A DNA stretch of 64,000 nt, taken from Entoloma clypeatum (taxonomy: Eukaryota; Basidiomycota; Agaricomycetes; Agaricales; Entolomataceae). The stretch is taken from positions 496,001 through 560,000 of the forward strand of contig OY751493.1 in NCBI GenBank assembly GCA_963565915.1. The letters are read 5' to 3'. A program made the position numbers and the translations under genes. The notes below the pieces were generated by a model. The model worked only from the letters and a program-made list of their open reading frames with translations, searched no databases and was not told the origin of the DNA. This document shows positions 19,955-30,691 of this stretch, piece after piece (the stretch's first letter is position 1; each line of letters starts with the position of its first letter).

Positions 19955-20255
19955 TGTTGAACGAATTCCACTCCTATAGATATTTCATCTATAGCGTCAT
20001 GTGCCCAATCCCATGATGTACAAATAATGTACAAATAAGTAGACTAGTATATAAGACTGTCCTTATTCTCTGTGCAATATAACACTCTTACCGAGTAACC
20101 CCCACCTGCAAACACCTCTCAAGGTTAGTAGTAGGATCTCTCTCTATCGTAGATACATGATCCATAGCATGTAGTGTAGAGTATACTAGGACTGCAAGAT
20201 GCCGCATCTGCTGTGATCACCTCCAGCGTTGATGTGATCGTATGCTGTTCCAACA
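19955..20255 (+). repeat. Cop-C 3' LTR
   Basis: 301 bp, starting TGTTGAACGA and ending TTCCAACA, preceded by a purine tract. A TATATAAG box is present at about 20049. No second copy of this LTR is in the window. Confidence 0.8.
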
Positions 20256-21013
20256 AAGAGAGCAACTACCAGACGAGTCAAGACGTTGCGCTTCTTTGAA
20301 GACTTCACCAGCAACCCATTCACCATGCCAGAAGCCTGAGAGGAGGAGCTAAGTCCTCGAGACAGTATCGATTTTATGCTCATCCAGCAGTACATCAAAT
20401 CAGAGATCCATCACATCCTACAGCAGGTGCTTGACGAAGAACTAGACAACGACGAGCATCACCCCCACAGCAAGATAGCAGAGAGCATCCATCTTGCTTG
20501 GCAACACCAGATCACATGTTACAATGCCTGACAGAACAAACTCAAAAGCTTTTGCGTTCAAGGAGGACCTCAGACAGGTCGGATCACAGAGATCAGAGAG
20601 TTTATTGGTGTTTAGACAACCGTTATCAAAAGGTTAATTAGGACGCTCACATTGAGACGTCCCAGAGTTGCATCATCATGTCCTACTTGAAGCAGCAGAT
20701 CTATGCCCACTTCACCACTACTGAACAGCAGACTGAATACAGTCATTGGGCATGAAACGAGAGAATTGACCCCTTCTTGCTACCGACAGATATGCAGGAA
20801 CAGAGATTCCTTAGAGATCTACAGAGGAAATACCCCAAATGTTTTATCACTGATTCCGCCAATGAGTCCCCTGACGAATCTACTTCTGACTCCGTGCAAT
20901 CAGACATTGAACAGACACCTAGAACAGGGACTCATTTTCAACCCCTACCAGTATTCTGAACCCCATCTTCATCCCAACAACTCAACCCCGCTCCTCCTCT
21001 GCAGACTCTGAAC

Positions 21014-21598
21014 ATGGCAGAAGTCCCAGCAGTACAGACAACTGACACATCCAAGATCATCAAGGATCCTGGGATGTTCAAAGACAGACACACCTTTGAC
21101 AAATGGTGGAAAGCCATTAAGCTATTCATCAGGTTCCAGAAGGGCCTGACAGATGATCAGAAGATTCTTGCAGTGCTATCCCGCATGATGGAAGGATCCG
21201 GCAGGCACTGGGCCAGTAACAAGTTAGATGATCTTGCCACTGATGGCGAGAATATTACCTGGTTTTCAGATGATATCGCCATACAATTCTCTGTCGCCAA
21301 CAAGTCAGCCACTGCCAAAGTGAGATTGGAAGTCATGAAACAAGAGAGATGCACCATCGAAGCCCATTGCTACAACTGTCAATGCTTTGGTCACCTTGCC
21401 AAGGACTGCAGCGCCTCAAAGAAGAAAGATGGTTGCAAGTGTTTCAACTGTGACCAAGAAGGCCATATTGTGCACAACTGCCGCAAGCCGAAGAAGAACT
21501 CTGGAAGGGTTCAAAAGGTGTCTGATGAAGATGCCGAGAATGATGAAACCACAATCTTAGAAGCTGACGAGAAGGATTTTCCTGAAGGGTCCGATTAA
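21014..21598 (+). pseudogene. Gyp-2 gag with internal deletion
   Basis: A 194-residue open frame starting MAEVPAVQTT. The capsid-like core FKDRHTFDKWWKAIKLFIRF and MMEGSGRHWASNKLDD is followed directly by two CCHC zinc knuckles, CYNCQCFGHLAKDC and CFNCDQEGHIVHNC. Compared with Gyp-1, about 0.3 kb between the capsid core and the knuckles is deleted in frame. The upstream N-terminal extension is broken. Probably non-functional. Confidence 0.75.
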
Positions 21599-21771
21599 AT
21601 GATGCTAAGTCACAACCCTTATCTATTAAATGGACTTGCTTGCCTTGTATAACTGCAGACAATAGAACCTATGTCATCCCTGCCAAGCAAGCTGCTGCAT
21701 CGAATAAGATTGTAAAGGGAGACAAACCTCTGAAACAACGAGAGATCAGGCTGTTAGCTCAGCTCAAAACA

Positions 21772-22260
21772 TAGTGTTTTGAAGTCCAGTCTCAAAGACC
21801 TAGAACCAGACCAGAACCAGACTGGTGAGAGACTGGACTGCAGTCTTAAGTTTCAGATTTTTGAGGATTGACCAGTCTCAGGTTCTTCACATTTTGGAAA
21901 ATAAAGAAGACTGGTTCAACACCAGTGTTGATTTGAGACTCAAAAAATGTAAACTGGTCATAGGTTCACACAGGTTCATATAGGTTCACATAGATTTTGT
22001 TCATCAAAGCTTCTATAAAATGTTTTGAAATGTGTTATAAATGATATTTTGAAACAGTTTTAATAAATTGGAAAATAACCAGTTTAAACCAGTTCAAACC
22101 AGTCCTGGTTTACTTTTTTGAGAAAGGAAAGACTGGCTCACCAGTCTTTGACCAGTCCAGTCTGGTTTCACTTTTTTGGAGAAACCACTCAACCAGTCTT
22201 GGTTCTAGGTTCTTAATTTTTTGGGCAAAAAACCGGACTGGACTGGACTTTCAAACACTA
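21772..22260. mobile_element. hAT-like MITE inside Gyp-2
   Basis: This 489-bp element is absent at the matching position of Gyp-1 (about 7860). Its terminal inverted repeats are TAGTGTTTTGAAGTCCAGTC on the left and TAGTGTTTGAAAGTCCAGTC (reverse complement of the right end). The flanking 8-bp duplication is TCAAAACA (21764-21771) and TGAAAACA (22261-22268), one mismatch. An 8-bp duplication and TAGTG ends fit the hAT superfamily. The interior is non-coding and rich in ACCAGTC/GACTGGT motifs. Confidence 0.85.
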
Positions 22261-22268
22261 TGAAAACA

Positions 22269-22775
22269 CAACGAGGACCAAAGGTCATTCGACCCAAGGT
22301 TGATAGCAGATGTGAGCACACATGCATCCATCCCAGAATATTACATGAACAGAACCTCCCCATGTGAGGAATACCATCCATAGCAATTCTAAATGCAGAT
22401 GGATCACCAAGTCAACAACAGAAAGTGAACCAACTTGCTGAAGTCAAACTGGATTTGGGAGCACATCAGGAAACCATGGAAGCAATGGTACTGGACATTG
22501 GGAAAACAGACATGCTCTTGGGACATGACTGGTTGGTACACCACAACCCTATGATCAATTGGACAACCAGTGCTGTAATGTTCAACCGGTGCCCAACAAC
22601 ATGCCGAACCAAACATTTGGATTTCAGGGTTAACCTTGATGGTTGCAAACACTGGGTTCACATGGTTGAAGTGCATGACAAGGATGCACCCAAGAAGTTG
22701 GATTTGAAATGGAAGCCTGGAGACCCTATCTTGGAAGCTGTTGCTGCCACACCACCTCCCACAACCAAATGACCC
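22269..22775 (+). pseudogene. Gyp-2 protease region (broken)
   Basis: It continues the protease after the MITE: a degraded VDSRCEHTCI-type active site (DSG altered to DSR), then LLGHDWLVHHNPMINW, as in Gyp-1. In-frame TGA codons and the changed active site make it non-functional. It stops at the same TGA that ends the Gyp-1 protease frame. Confidence 0.7.
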
Positions 22776-25186
22776 TCATATGTTGTTGTCGTCATCTGGT
22801 TGCTGTCCACAAGGCCGAACGAAAAGGCATCGTGGATTCTTTTGAGCTTCATCTTGATTGCTGGAGGTTTCGCTTGATCCAGGGGTACTCACTGCTTTCA
22901 TGAACTTTTTCACTTCCTGGAGTATGTATCGTACTTCCCTATGTTCAAGGTTATTTGCAGCCAACATGTACGCGAGTGTCTCCTGCTTATACACTTGAGA
23001 AGAGAAACTTGCATGCAAGGTGGATTCAATCCCCGAGCCGGAATTGACAAGCCTGGATGTGACTTTGGGAACAGCGCCAGGCCACAGGTTTTTTGTAGCC
23101 ACAATGTTCAAGGCCCCAGCCTTACAAAGACAAAGGCTGCGCTCCACCTGAATCTCCCGCTGCAATCAGTAGACAAATATGTGAACCACAAATTGACATT
23201 ACCACTACTGCTGCGAGAGCAATCACAGCCCGTGGATGGTCATCTCCATTAGGATAGTTGAGACCTGGAAGATCGTTGGCACCCCTGGTCGTATTGAGGT
23301 AGACAGCAAGGGTTTGCAAAACAAGGGGGCCGGTAAACCCAAGCACCTCCTTTCTCTGGCAACGAAAGCTTCAGTCAACATGTCGTAGAAAAAGATCATT
23401 ACAAACCTTGCCGCGGATCGCCACGGGTGCACCTGTAAGGAAGCCAAAGGTCTCGAGCTGCTCGGCGCCAAACCTCACACGAGCTTCGTCCGAGTCCCGA
23501 GTTTCCTTGTTCGCGACGAGAAAGGAACAGAGGGCTGCAATGGCAGCAGACCCAGTTGGATAACGCCAAGCGTCACTCAGACGCTGTACCATCTAGTAGA
23601 TGTAAGTGAGACAGAGAAGAATGAAGGATTAAACTACTTATGTTCTCGCACACGCTGGCGTCTTGCTCAACGTGCTCCTTGACAAAATCTTTGTCGTAAA
23701 ACTCACTGACGACGGTGATGAGTGCCTGCTGAACTGTGGCCTTCCCTCCAACCGTCCATGGATCTCCCTGAGCACCACCCCAGCGGATGATGATTGGTAC
23801 AATTTCTGGGCGCCATGAAGTGCTCTGAACGAGGGCCTTCAAAAAACATGGTAAGCCACCCGAAGACAATAATCTAAATAAAGTACTTACATTACTGTTT
23901 AATCTCCTATTTCCTTTCAGCGGTGATTCGAGCGCAAACTTGCGTTCTTCGCCGATAGTCTCATCCCTGCCAGAAAGACCCCCGATTTCGTTGACGCCAT
24001 CATCTTCCGCAGTGGGTACCGCTACCTTGGCGGTATCATTGACCTGGATAGCCAGGCGACTAGTGGCAGTCTTGGAGGAGGAGCGGGAGGTCGAGGAGGT
24101 AAGCATTGGCACACTCGAGGTTGATGGTGGAACTCTAGATTTGGCCTTCAACGGGATACGGGCGGCCCACTGTGAGATGGCGGTGGTGGGGTGGGTTGTC
24201 TCGTCATAGGCCTCCTGGTGGCTGAGGTTGACGAAGAATAACATTGTTGGGTCCAGAGTAAGCATGGAAGGAGGCAGGTGGTGGGCGGCGAAAGACATAG
24301 AAATCAGCAAAGTTGAACTGACATAATGATCAAAAAGCCTGACCTGTCAGCATCGCCACCGCGTGACCCTCCAGTCTGTTGCTCATGTCTTGTTGCTCCA
24401 CTAACTTGACGGCCTTCAGTCTCAACAGGATGAACATCTCGAGGAGGTGCCTGTGTGTGCTCAATGGGCTAGAGGATATCAAGGAGATGGGCAATTAATC
24501 TATCAAGATAACGAAAGGTTTGTACCTGTTTCCGTCGACAATGGTCTTCGTGATATGCCTGTGATTGCGCCTCCGATTCCTGTCAATCTTGTGCAACAGG
24601 CATTGGTTTGTTCTTCTGCCCCTTTGCTCCCTCCTTTCCCTTGTTTTTGGCTATCTTCTGGACACGCTTGTCGGCCTCATAGGCCTGCCAAAAGGTATGT
24701 TGAGAATTTCTAATGGGACTTGATTATGTTCACTTACGGAGGTGTGAGAATCCTCAGCGCCCAATTTGGACTGGGCTTGATGCACATTGTGGTGGTTGAT
24801 CTGTGCAACGTGTGAGTTTGTTGATCCTGAAACCATCTGAGCGCTCACCTTTGCATCAGAAACTTCTTTTATGTCCGAAACTGGAGCACTCGCCCAAAAT
24901 TGATGTTGATTATTGTCCTGTAACTTATATGTATGTCAGATGATCAATAAGGAATCGATGTGTGTACTCACAAGCCCTTGAGGTTTATGAACCTTGTCAT
25001 GATGGGTGGGCTGGGGTGTTTCGGCTCCATCCACTTCCATGTCCACATCTGATTCTGGTTGTCCCCTTCAAGTACATTGTCGAGAGCGCGACCGTTTGTA
25101 GGGCTCGGTCCCCATCTCGATGTCCGAATCAGCTGGTGCAGGGTGACATGGTGGCTTAACAGATGGCTGCGCTGAAGAAGACTTGG
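22776..25186 (-). pseudogene. Intron-containing fungal gene fragment lodged in Gyp-2
   Basis: On the minus strand several coding segments with standard introns can be read: about 25186-24972 (Ser/Pro-rich, SDVDMEVDGAETPQPTHH), 24920-24737 and 24680-24525 (KRVQKIAKNKGKEGAKGQK). Further segments are a Ser/Thr-rich part 24211-23880, RPEIVPIIIRWGGAQGDP, VQRLSDAWRYPTGSAAIAAL, GFTGPLVLQTLAVYLNTT, and a last exon ending VYKQETLAYMLAANNLEHRE with a stop at 22776. The 5' exon is missing. Two in-frame TGAs (about 25070 and 24585) stand where CGA would fit. The conserved part resembles lineage-specific agaricomycete proteins often seen near transposons, possibly DUF6532-like; that name is tentative. Introns are kept, so this is genomic DNA, not a retrocopy. 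Confidence 0.55.
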
Positions 25187-27131
25187 CTTGATCGGTTTGC
25201 TCATCTCTTCGAGAAGGAGAACTTTGACAAGATTCCAAAGGAAAGGGAATGGGACCATGGTATCGAACTTACACCGGATGTACCAAAGGAACTAGGGGGA
25301 AATATCGGGTTCTTGTCGCGGACCATGTCCATGGCCGAACAAAATTATGAGATATACGACAAAGAGCTCTTGGCAGTTATGAAAGCATTGAAAGATTGGA
25401 GACACTATCTGCTTGAAGCCAGGGAATGCTTTGAGATCTTAACTGATCACAAGAACCTGGAGTATTTCCGTCGTCCTCAAGACCTAAATCAACGACAAAG
25501 GCGCTGGAAGATGAAGTTACAAGACTATGACTTTGAATTATGACATGTGCCTGGCAAGACAAATGCAAAAGCAGACATCTTGTTGTGCTTACCCTGGTAT
25601 GAAATGGAACTCAAACCACAAGACAGTGACCAAATGCTCAAGGAGGGACTATTCTTGAAACAATTGAAATCAGCTGATGTGGTACAGATGGAGATGTTCA
25701 CAGAGGAACAATTCTTTGAAGGGGGTGAAACATCTGATTCCATCAAGATTGGAAACATCACAACCATTGAAAACCCATGGATCGCACGCAACAGGAGAAC
25801 GGCATCACCTATGCAGGCAAACAAGTCTATGTTCTGCCGGACCCACAACTATGTCAGGAACTGATGTTTGAATCACACAATGCACCAGTGGCTGGACATC
25901 CAGGACAGTATCGGACACCACGAACTCCTCACTTGTACCTACTGGTGGCCTACCATCCTGCATGATGTGAAGAAGTACGTGAAGGGTTGTGACACCTGTC
26001 AATGCAACAAGATCAACAGACAGAAATGACATGCTCCCCTACACCCCCATGCAGCACCAAGTCATCCATGGGAAGACATAGGGATAGACATCGTGGGACC
26101 GATACCAGAGTCCAATGGAAAGAATGTGATTCTGGTCATCATGGATAGACATTCAAAGATGCTTCATCTCATTCCGACAACTGTGGAATTATTGGCTGAA
26201 GGATTAGCCAAGATCTATCAGGATCAGATATGGAAGCTTCATGGGATCCCCAAGAAGATTGTCAGTGATAGAGGACCGCAGTTTGCTGCGAAGTTCATGG
26301 AGATACTTTGCCACATGATAGGGATCAAAAGGAATCTGTCCACCGCATACCATCCACAGACTGATGGACAGGCTGAACGATCACATCAGGAAACAGAAGT
26401 GTTGCTACGAAACTTTGTCAACCATTTGCAAGATGATTGGGCTGACTGGATCACAATTGCTGAATTCTAGTACAATAACAAAGAATATCAGGCGACGAAG
26501 TACACACCATTCTACCTCAACTACGGTTTACATCCTTGGAGGGGAACTTGTATTGGAAGACACCAACCCAGCTGCCAACAACTTCCTGAAGAGACTCAAA
26601 CAGGCATGAGAAGAAGCCAATGCAGTGCTGAAACAGGCACAGGATCAGATGAAGAAGACAGTTGACACACGACAGAGTCCGTCTCAGAACTACCACATTG
26701 GAGACAAGGTGTGGCTGGAAGGGACTAACATCAGGACCGACCGTCCCTTGAAGAAACTTGACGCACTCTGACATGGACCATTCAAAGTCCTGGAGAAGAA
26801 AGGAGCTAGCGCATACCTCCTTGATCATCCAAAGACTTGGAAGATGATTCACCCTGTATTCAATGAGACCCTGTTGTCACCATACAAAACTCCGAAGTAC
26901 ACCATCCAGAAGAAGAAACCAGTCCCTGATCTGATCATTGTTGAAGGACAAAAAGAGTACCATGTTTCCACAATCCTGGACTCTCGGAAATTCCACAGAA
27001 AGATCCAGTACCTTGTCCAATGAGAAGGGTATGGCCCAGAAGAAAATACATGGGAACCTCGGACTAATGTCCAGAGGGCTCGAGAACTGATCCAGGATTT
27101 CTATTGGCAGAACCTGTCTCAATCACGATAA
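25187..27131 (+). pseudogene. Gyp-2 pol remnant: RNase H, integrase, chromodomain
   Basis: It resumes the Gyp-1 alignment at the first RT residues (FAHLFEKENFDKIP), then skips most of RT to RNase H (FLSRTMSMAEQNYEIYDKEL, EILTDHKNLEYFRR). Integrase follows: KYVKGCDTCQCNKINRQK, VSDRGPQFAAKFMEI, YHPQTDGQAERSHQE, ended by a TAG at about 26468. A chromodomain relic follows (EYHVSTILDSRKFHRKIQYLV; its QWEG Trp codon is now TGA at about 27021). No catalytic RT box remains. Confidence 0.85.
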
Positions 27132-27159
27132 AAGCATCAGACCAAGACCCATCACCACA

Positions 27160-27549
27160 TTGAATCTCATCAGTCAACCAATCCACCAAGTTCCCTGCTC
27201 CAGTTATTCACCCAACATATCATTGTTCTTCTATCTCTCCAACATCCTAGACACCAATGCCGCCATTACCGCCCTTATGGATGAGACACTCTCCATGAAA
27301 GACCAGATCCATGCTCCCAAAACCTCCCTTGCTGACATTCTCCATCAGCAAATGTACATACACCTTCACACCCTATCCAATCTCCCTGTCGCCCCCACCT
27401 ATGAAGAGAAACAGATCCTCCAGAAGTACACCAGAACTCTCAAGGTCAAAAATCGATGCATTTGCCTGGCAATCCGTGGCCTCAACTATGCCGTTGCGAT
27501 GAACGAAGAGTTGGTAAATGACTGGGACGTCAAAACCAACCTCGATTGA
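27160..27549 (+). pseudogene. Gyp-2 copy of ORF3 (start codon lost)
   Basis: Homologous to the Gyp-1 ORF3: AAITALMDETLSMKDQIHAP, SNLPVAPTYEEKQIL and NEELVNDWDVK are recognisable. The ATG corresponding to Gyp-1 17621 is missing, so the frame opens further upstream without a good start. Retention of the reading frame in an otherwise wrecked element hints at past selection on ORF3. Confidence 0.6.
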
Positions 27550-27612
27550 CCAACCCCAACAACAGTGAAGGAGGGTGACTCTGTGAGGACACAGAGCTTG
27601 AGGAGGGGAACA

Positions 27613-27862
27613 TGTTACGGACTATATGCTATGTTGATGACCTCATCATTCTTTTTACTCATCGGCCCGTCTCAGTGCCCTCTTACTTATTCACTATGAC
27701 ACAGCATCTCCTTTCTCTCAGTTTGCTCCCGTGCTGACTCGCCTTCCACAGTAGTATTACTCACTCCACAGTTAGCTTACTCATTGTACATAACATTGCT
27801 CTTTGCCTTTCCACTTCCTGCACACTCTGCCCAAACCTTGGAACAGTTTGTTACACATAACA
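27613..27862 (+). repeat. Gyp-2 3' LTR (shortened)
   Basis: 250 bp, starting TGTTACGGAC and ending ACACATAACA. It is related to the 403-bp Gyp-1 LTR but has internal deletions, including the TATA and initiation region. Confidence 0.85.
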
Positions 27863-28040
27863 GGGACATGTGAATGGTGGGAGGAACGACACAAGGAGAG
27901 AGGGACAGCACAAGGAGAGAGAGACAGTGTGATGTTAAGAACTGATCGACAAAAACATCAGAGCTACGTCAGACGTGTTGGAGGGTCCGAGCACATGCAA
28001 CCTAGGGACAAGGACTTGGCTTCAACTTGTGTGTTGCGCC
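27863..28040. other. Short intergenic stretch, purine-rich
   Basis: GGAGAGAGGGACAGCAC-type purine-rich sequence that reappears at about 28830-28850. No gene or RNA seen. Confidence 0.5.
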
Positions 28041-28043
28041 CTT

Positions 28044-28461
28044 CACTCCTGACACTGGTAAGTTTTTCTGGAGGAAAAATCTATTGAGAAAGAGGAATCC
28101 TGTTTCCTTTGGGTGTATCTTTGAGAAAGATACAAAGTATTTCATATAGAAAATTTTAGGAAACATATAATGTGTTTCCAAAGTATTTCTTCTGGTAAAA
28201 CTTTTCATTTTTCCAAGAGTATTTCTCAAAGATAAACTTATTCCATTGTTCAAACAATGGATCTGGTTTTTCCTCAAAAGAAAAACTGTAGGATAAACAA
28301 AAAGTTCATTGGCCCAAAATATTTGGAAAAAACATTACATGTTTCTTGAAAATTTCCATATAAAATACTTTGTATCTTTCTTAAAGATATATCCAAAGAC
28401 AAGAGGATTCCTCTTTCATAATGAATTTTTCCTCCAGAAATTTTTTTCAGTGTCAGGAGTG
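28044..28461. mobile_element. Hairpin MITE, copy 1 (CACTCC family)
   Basis: This 418-bp AT-rich element has perfect terminal inverted repeats CACTCCTGACACTG and a 3-bp duplication CTT (28041-28043, 28462-28464). The two halves are inverted copies of each other almost throughout, so a single strand folds into one long hairpin. It has no coding capacity. The second copy, in opposite orientation, is at 63300-63715. A 3-bp duplication and CACT ends suggest mobilisation by a CACTA/EnSpm-type transposase. Confidence 0.88.
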
Positions 28462-28464
28462 CTT

Positions 28465-29139
28465 GCTAATACATCGGTGTTCTTATTTCGGAGGATCAGA
28501 GGATCAGAGGGTCAGAGGTTGGACTCAAGTTAAGAGTCAGAAAGAGGACAGGAGGTGTGATGTAGAATCCAAGTTGATATTCAAACTGAAGCTAATACAT
28601 GATTCTACATAAGCTCAAATACTACATCGGAGGATGTGTGGCTTTGTCAGAGTTGGATAATGAGTGGCTGTCAGGGATGCTTAACATAAGTAAAATGGTC
28701 AGATATAAGTATGTATGCAGTATCAAGATTCATAACAGTAAGTATACATAATAAGTATTTGTCAAAATGTTGGAGGTGTCGGAGGTGTCAGAATTGGTCG
28801 GAAATCATCAGAGCTGATTGGACTGTAACATGCGAGGAGAGAGGGACAGCACAGGACCACAGCCCTAGCATGGTGGGAGAACATAGGGAGATGGGCACTA
28901 TCTGAGAATGGAGGGAGACGCGCAATGTGAAAATGAATGGCGATGACCCAAAAATGGAGGGAGACGAGCATGACTCAAGATGAGAGGGAGACATGTGATC
29001 CAAGAATGGCAGGAGAAGCATGTTTGACCATCGGATTATTTGAATTACAATGTACTAGTATTTTCTGACTAATGATTCCACCATCACACATTCAAGTTGT
29101 CGATATTGTCAAAAAAAATGTATCCCAACATGATCACTT
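28465..29139. other. Intergenic, no gene seen
   Basis: Degenerate purine-rich direct repeats (GGATCAGAGG, GGAGGGAGACG) and AT-rich sequence. No coding region, RNA gene or element ends recognised. Confidence 0.5.
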
Positions 29140-29411
29140 GATAAAGTTAAGGCATAGCACGAGTCTACTCACGAGTGACCCGGATCCTTACCCTCGAGTA
29201 CTCGTTTAGTTCCAAGTGAAACTCAGAGTTGTATGAGTACATTCCCACAGATGACTTGGACTCACGAGTATAGAACCCGTGAGTATACAAGTACTCGTTG
29301 ATCCGTGAGTCAACTCAAGTACTCACAAGTACCTGTACGAGTACCTGTGCGTATCACAAAAAAGGCTTTGAAAAGTTAACATAATGTCCTTGTTAGTACA
29401 GCTCAGGTATT

Positions 29412-29742
29412 CTAGTTGGTAGCAACCTCAGTAATTCGAGAATCAGAGGTCACCGTACCCCCCTGAGCTTTCTTTTCTACGTGTTTACTCTTATCCTTGA
29501 ATGTTGCTACAACCTTGCTACAAGTGATGTAGATAGTAGTACACACAAAGGATTTCCTGGTTGGTCCGTTCATGAACCTTCAGTCGCTTGTCGAATCGTT
29601 CACGTTTGCTGGCGGCAGCAGGAGATGATGCACGAGATGGAAGGGCAGAGGTGCCCGTGAGATCAGCTCCGGATGTCGCTGGGTCGTCTTGATCAGACAA
29701 CTTGCCCTGCTGAACGTGTTGGCATTTTCGTCGGCGTGCCAT
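29412..29742 (-). CDS. Small basic coiled-coil-like protein inside the hAT-like element (2 exons)
   Basis: Exons 29742-29547 and 29506-29412, joined over a 40-nt GT-AG intron, close to 97 codons (96 residues) with TAG. The N-terminus is basic (MARRRKCQHVQQGKLSDQDD), the middle Ser/Ala-rich, and the second half a charged helix (KRERFDKRLKVHERTNQEIL, FKDKSKHVEKKAQGG). Without splicing the frame ends 10 codons after the donor. No family recognised. It lies head-to-head with the 30227 gene in the same element, so both could be transposed together. The intron is short, which lowers confidence. Confidence 0.45.
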
Positions 29743-30226
29743 GGTTTGTTGCCGCCATCTGATGAATATAATAGCTGGCTTTTATATCTTTTCAGTAGCC
29801 TGTATTTGGAAAGTGGGAAAAGCTCACTGCCCACTAATATTTGCTATGGTAGTTCGAACATGGCTAGCCAGAGCGTGGTCGATAATCTAAGACCAAAAGT
29901 TCATCAGATCCAAGCAAAGGAAAAAGTGATAAGAGGGGATATGTGCATGGTGATAGGGATCTCCTGTAGCCTCATCAGAAAATCGTAGGATCAGTTGGGT
30001 TGTTAGCAGTCGTTCATGTGTTTGTGGAGAGGGGAGGCAAGTCAAGAGAACAGGCGCCTGATGTCGCGGAGTTTCAATAATAACGACACATGACCTTGTT
30101 GATTTGGCACTTGGTCACTGGGCATTGATTCTGTATCGCGCGCATTCTGGCAACTCAATCTCTGCATGTTCGCAGTCTCTTTCCTCACTTGTGTATCGTT
30201 CTTGTTGACTCCTTTCAACTATCAAC

Positions 30227-30691
30227 ATGATCAAGTGCTGCTCACCACATCCTCGCAATCGGCTCATATGCAACACATTGGAAATTCGGCAACGTGTTCT
30301 GATTTTTGAATCAGACGGTGAGGATCTGTGCTGTCTTATCATGCTCTCTTTCTTTCATACTACCTTACAGAGTGTATTCGAGTTATGCGTGGTTCGGTGT
30401 TTTGGGAGATTGGGACATATCCGCCAGATGCGATTGAGGCATATCAATGCGAGGACTCGGATAGTCGGAGTGAGTCACTGGTTATCTACGACCCACGCAT
30501 GCTGCACTAGCCCCACGTTGCGCTACAGATAACCCTTTGTGGCCATGGGAGGTCGGAACATATCCGCGGTACGCAAGGTGAGTCACTCATTGTTTATGCC
30601 CCATGCGTGCTGCATTGACCTCAACCTGTGTTACAGATTGGATTTCTACCTCCAAAGCGGCACTGTGGAGCGACCCCTCCACGTGTTCTGA
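30227..30691 (+). CDS. Small protein inside the hAT-like element (4 exons)
   Basis: Exons 30227-30317, 30371-30469, 30529-30577 and 30637-30691, with introns of 53, 59 and 59 nt, all GTGAG...ACAG. The spliced length is 294 nt: 97 residues plus TGA. The protein starts MIKCCSPHPRNRLICNTLE and contains two related segments, FWEIGTYPPDAIEAY and PWEVGTYPRYARLDFY, then ends VERPLHVF. Introns 2 and 3 are themselves similar in sequence, so an exon-plus-intron unit was duplicated in tandem. Clean splice signals and frame closure argue for a real gene of host origin captured by the transposon. The family is not recognised. Confidence 0.55.

Larger units (their letters stand above)
18428..20255 (+). mobile_element. 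Cop-C: 3' fragment of a Copia element with its 3' LTR
   Basis: It starts abruptly at the Gyp-1 LTR inside the beginning of reverse transcriptase and runs through RNase H, a purine tract (CATCGAGGGGGAG, about 19942-19954) and an LTR (19955-20255). The right flank is internal Gyp-2 sequence. The 5' half is missing from this side. It might be the missing half of Cop-B, but orientation is opposite and this cannot be shown here. Confidence 0.82.
20256..27862 (+). mobile_element. Gyp-2: heavily decayed relative of Gyp-1 with internal insertions
   Basis: It follows Gyp-1 from about 6072 to the 3' LTR with many transitions. It lacks the 5' LTR (replaced by Cop-C), about 0.3 kb inside gag, and about 0.96 kb of RT between 25300 and 25310. 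It carries a 489-bp MITE at 21772-22260 and a 2.4-kb host-type gene block at about 22776-25186. Between 20256 and 21013 it holds a decayed gag N-terminus. Confidence 0.88.

Noticed and set aside
22776..25186. Treating the Gyp-2 insert as an accessory gene of the retrotransposon
   Set aside because: It is antisense, keeps introns, lacks its 5' exon and is absent from the same place in Gyp-1.
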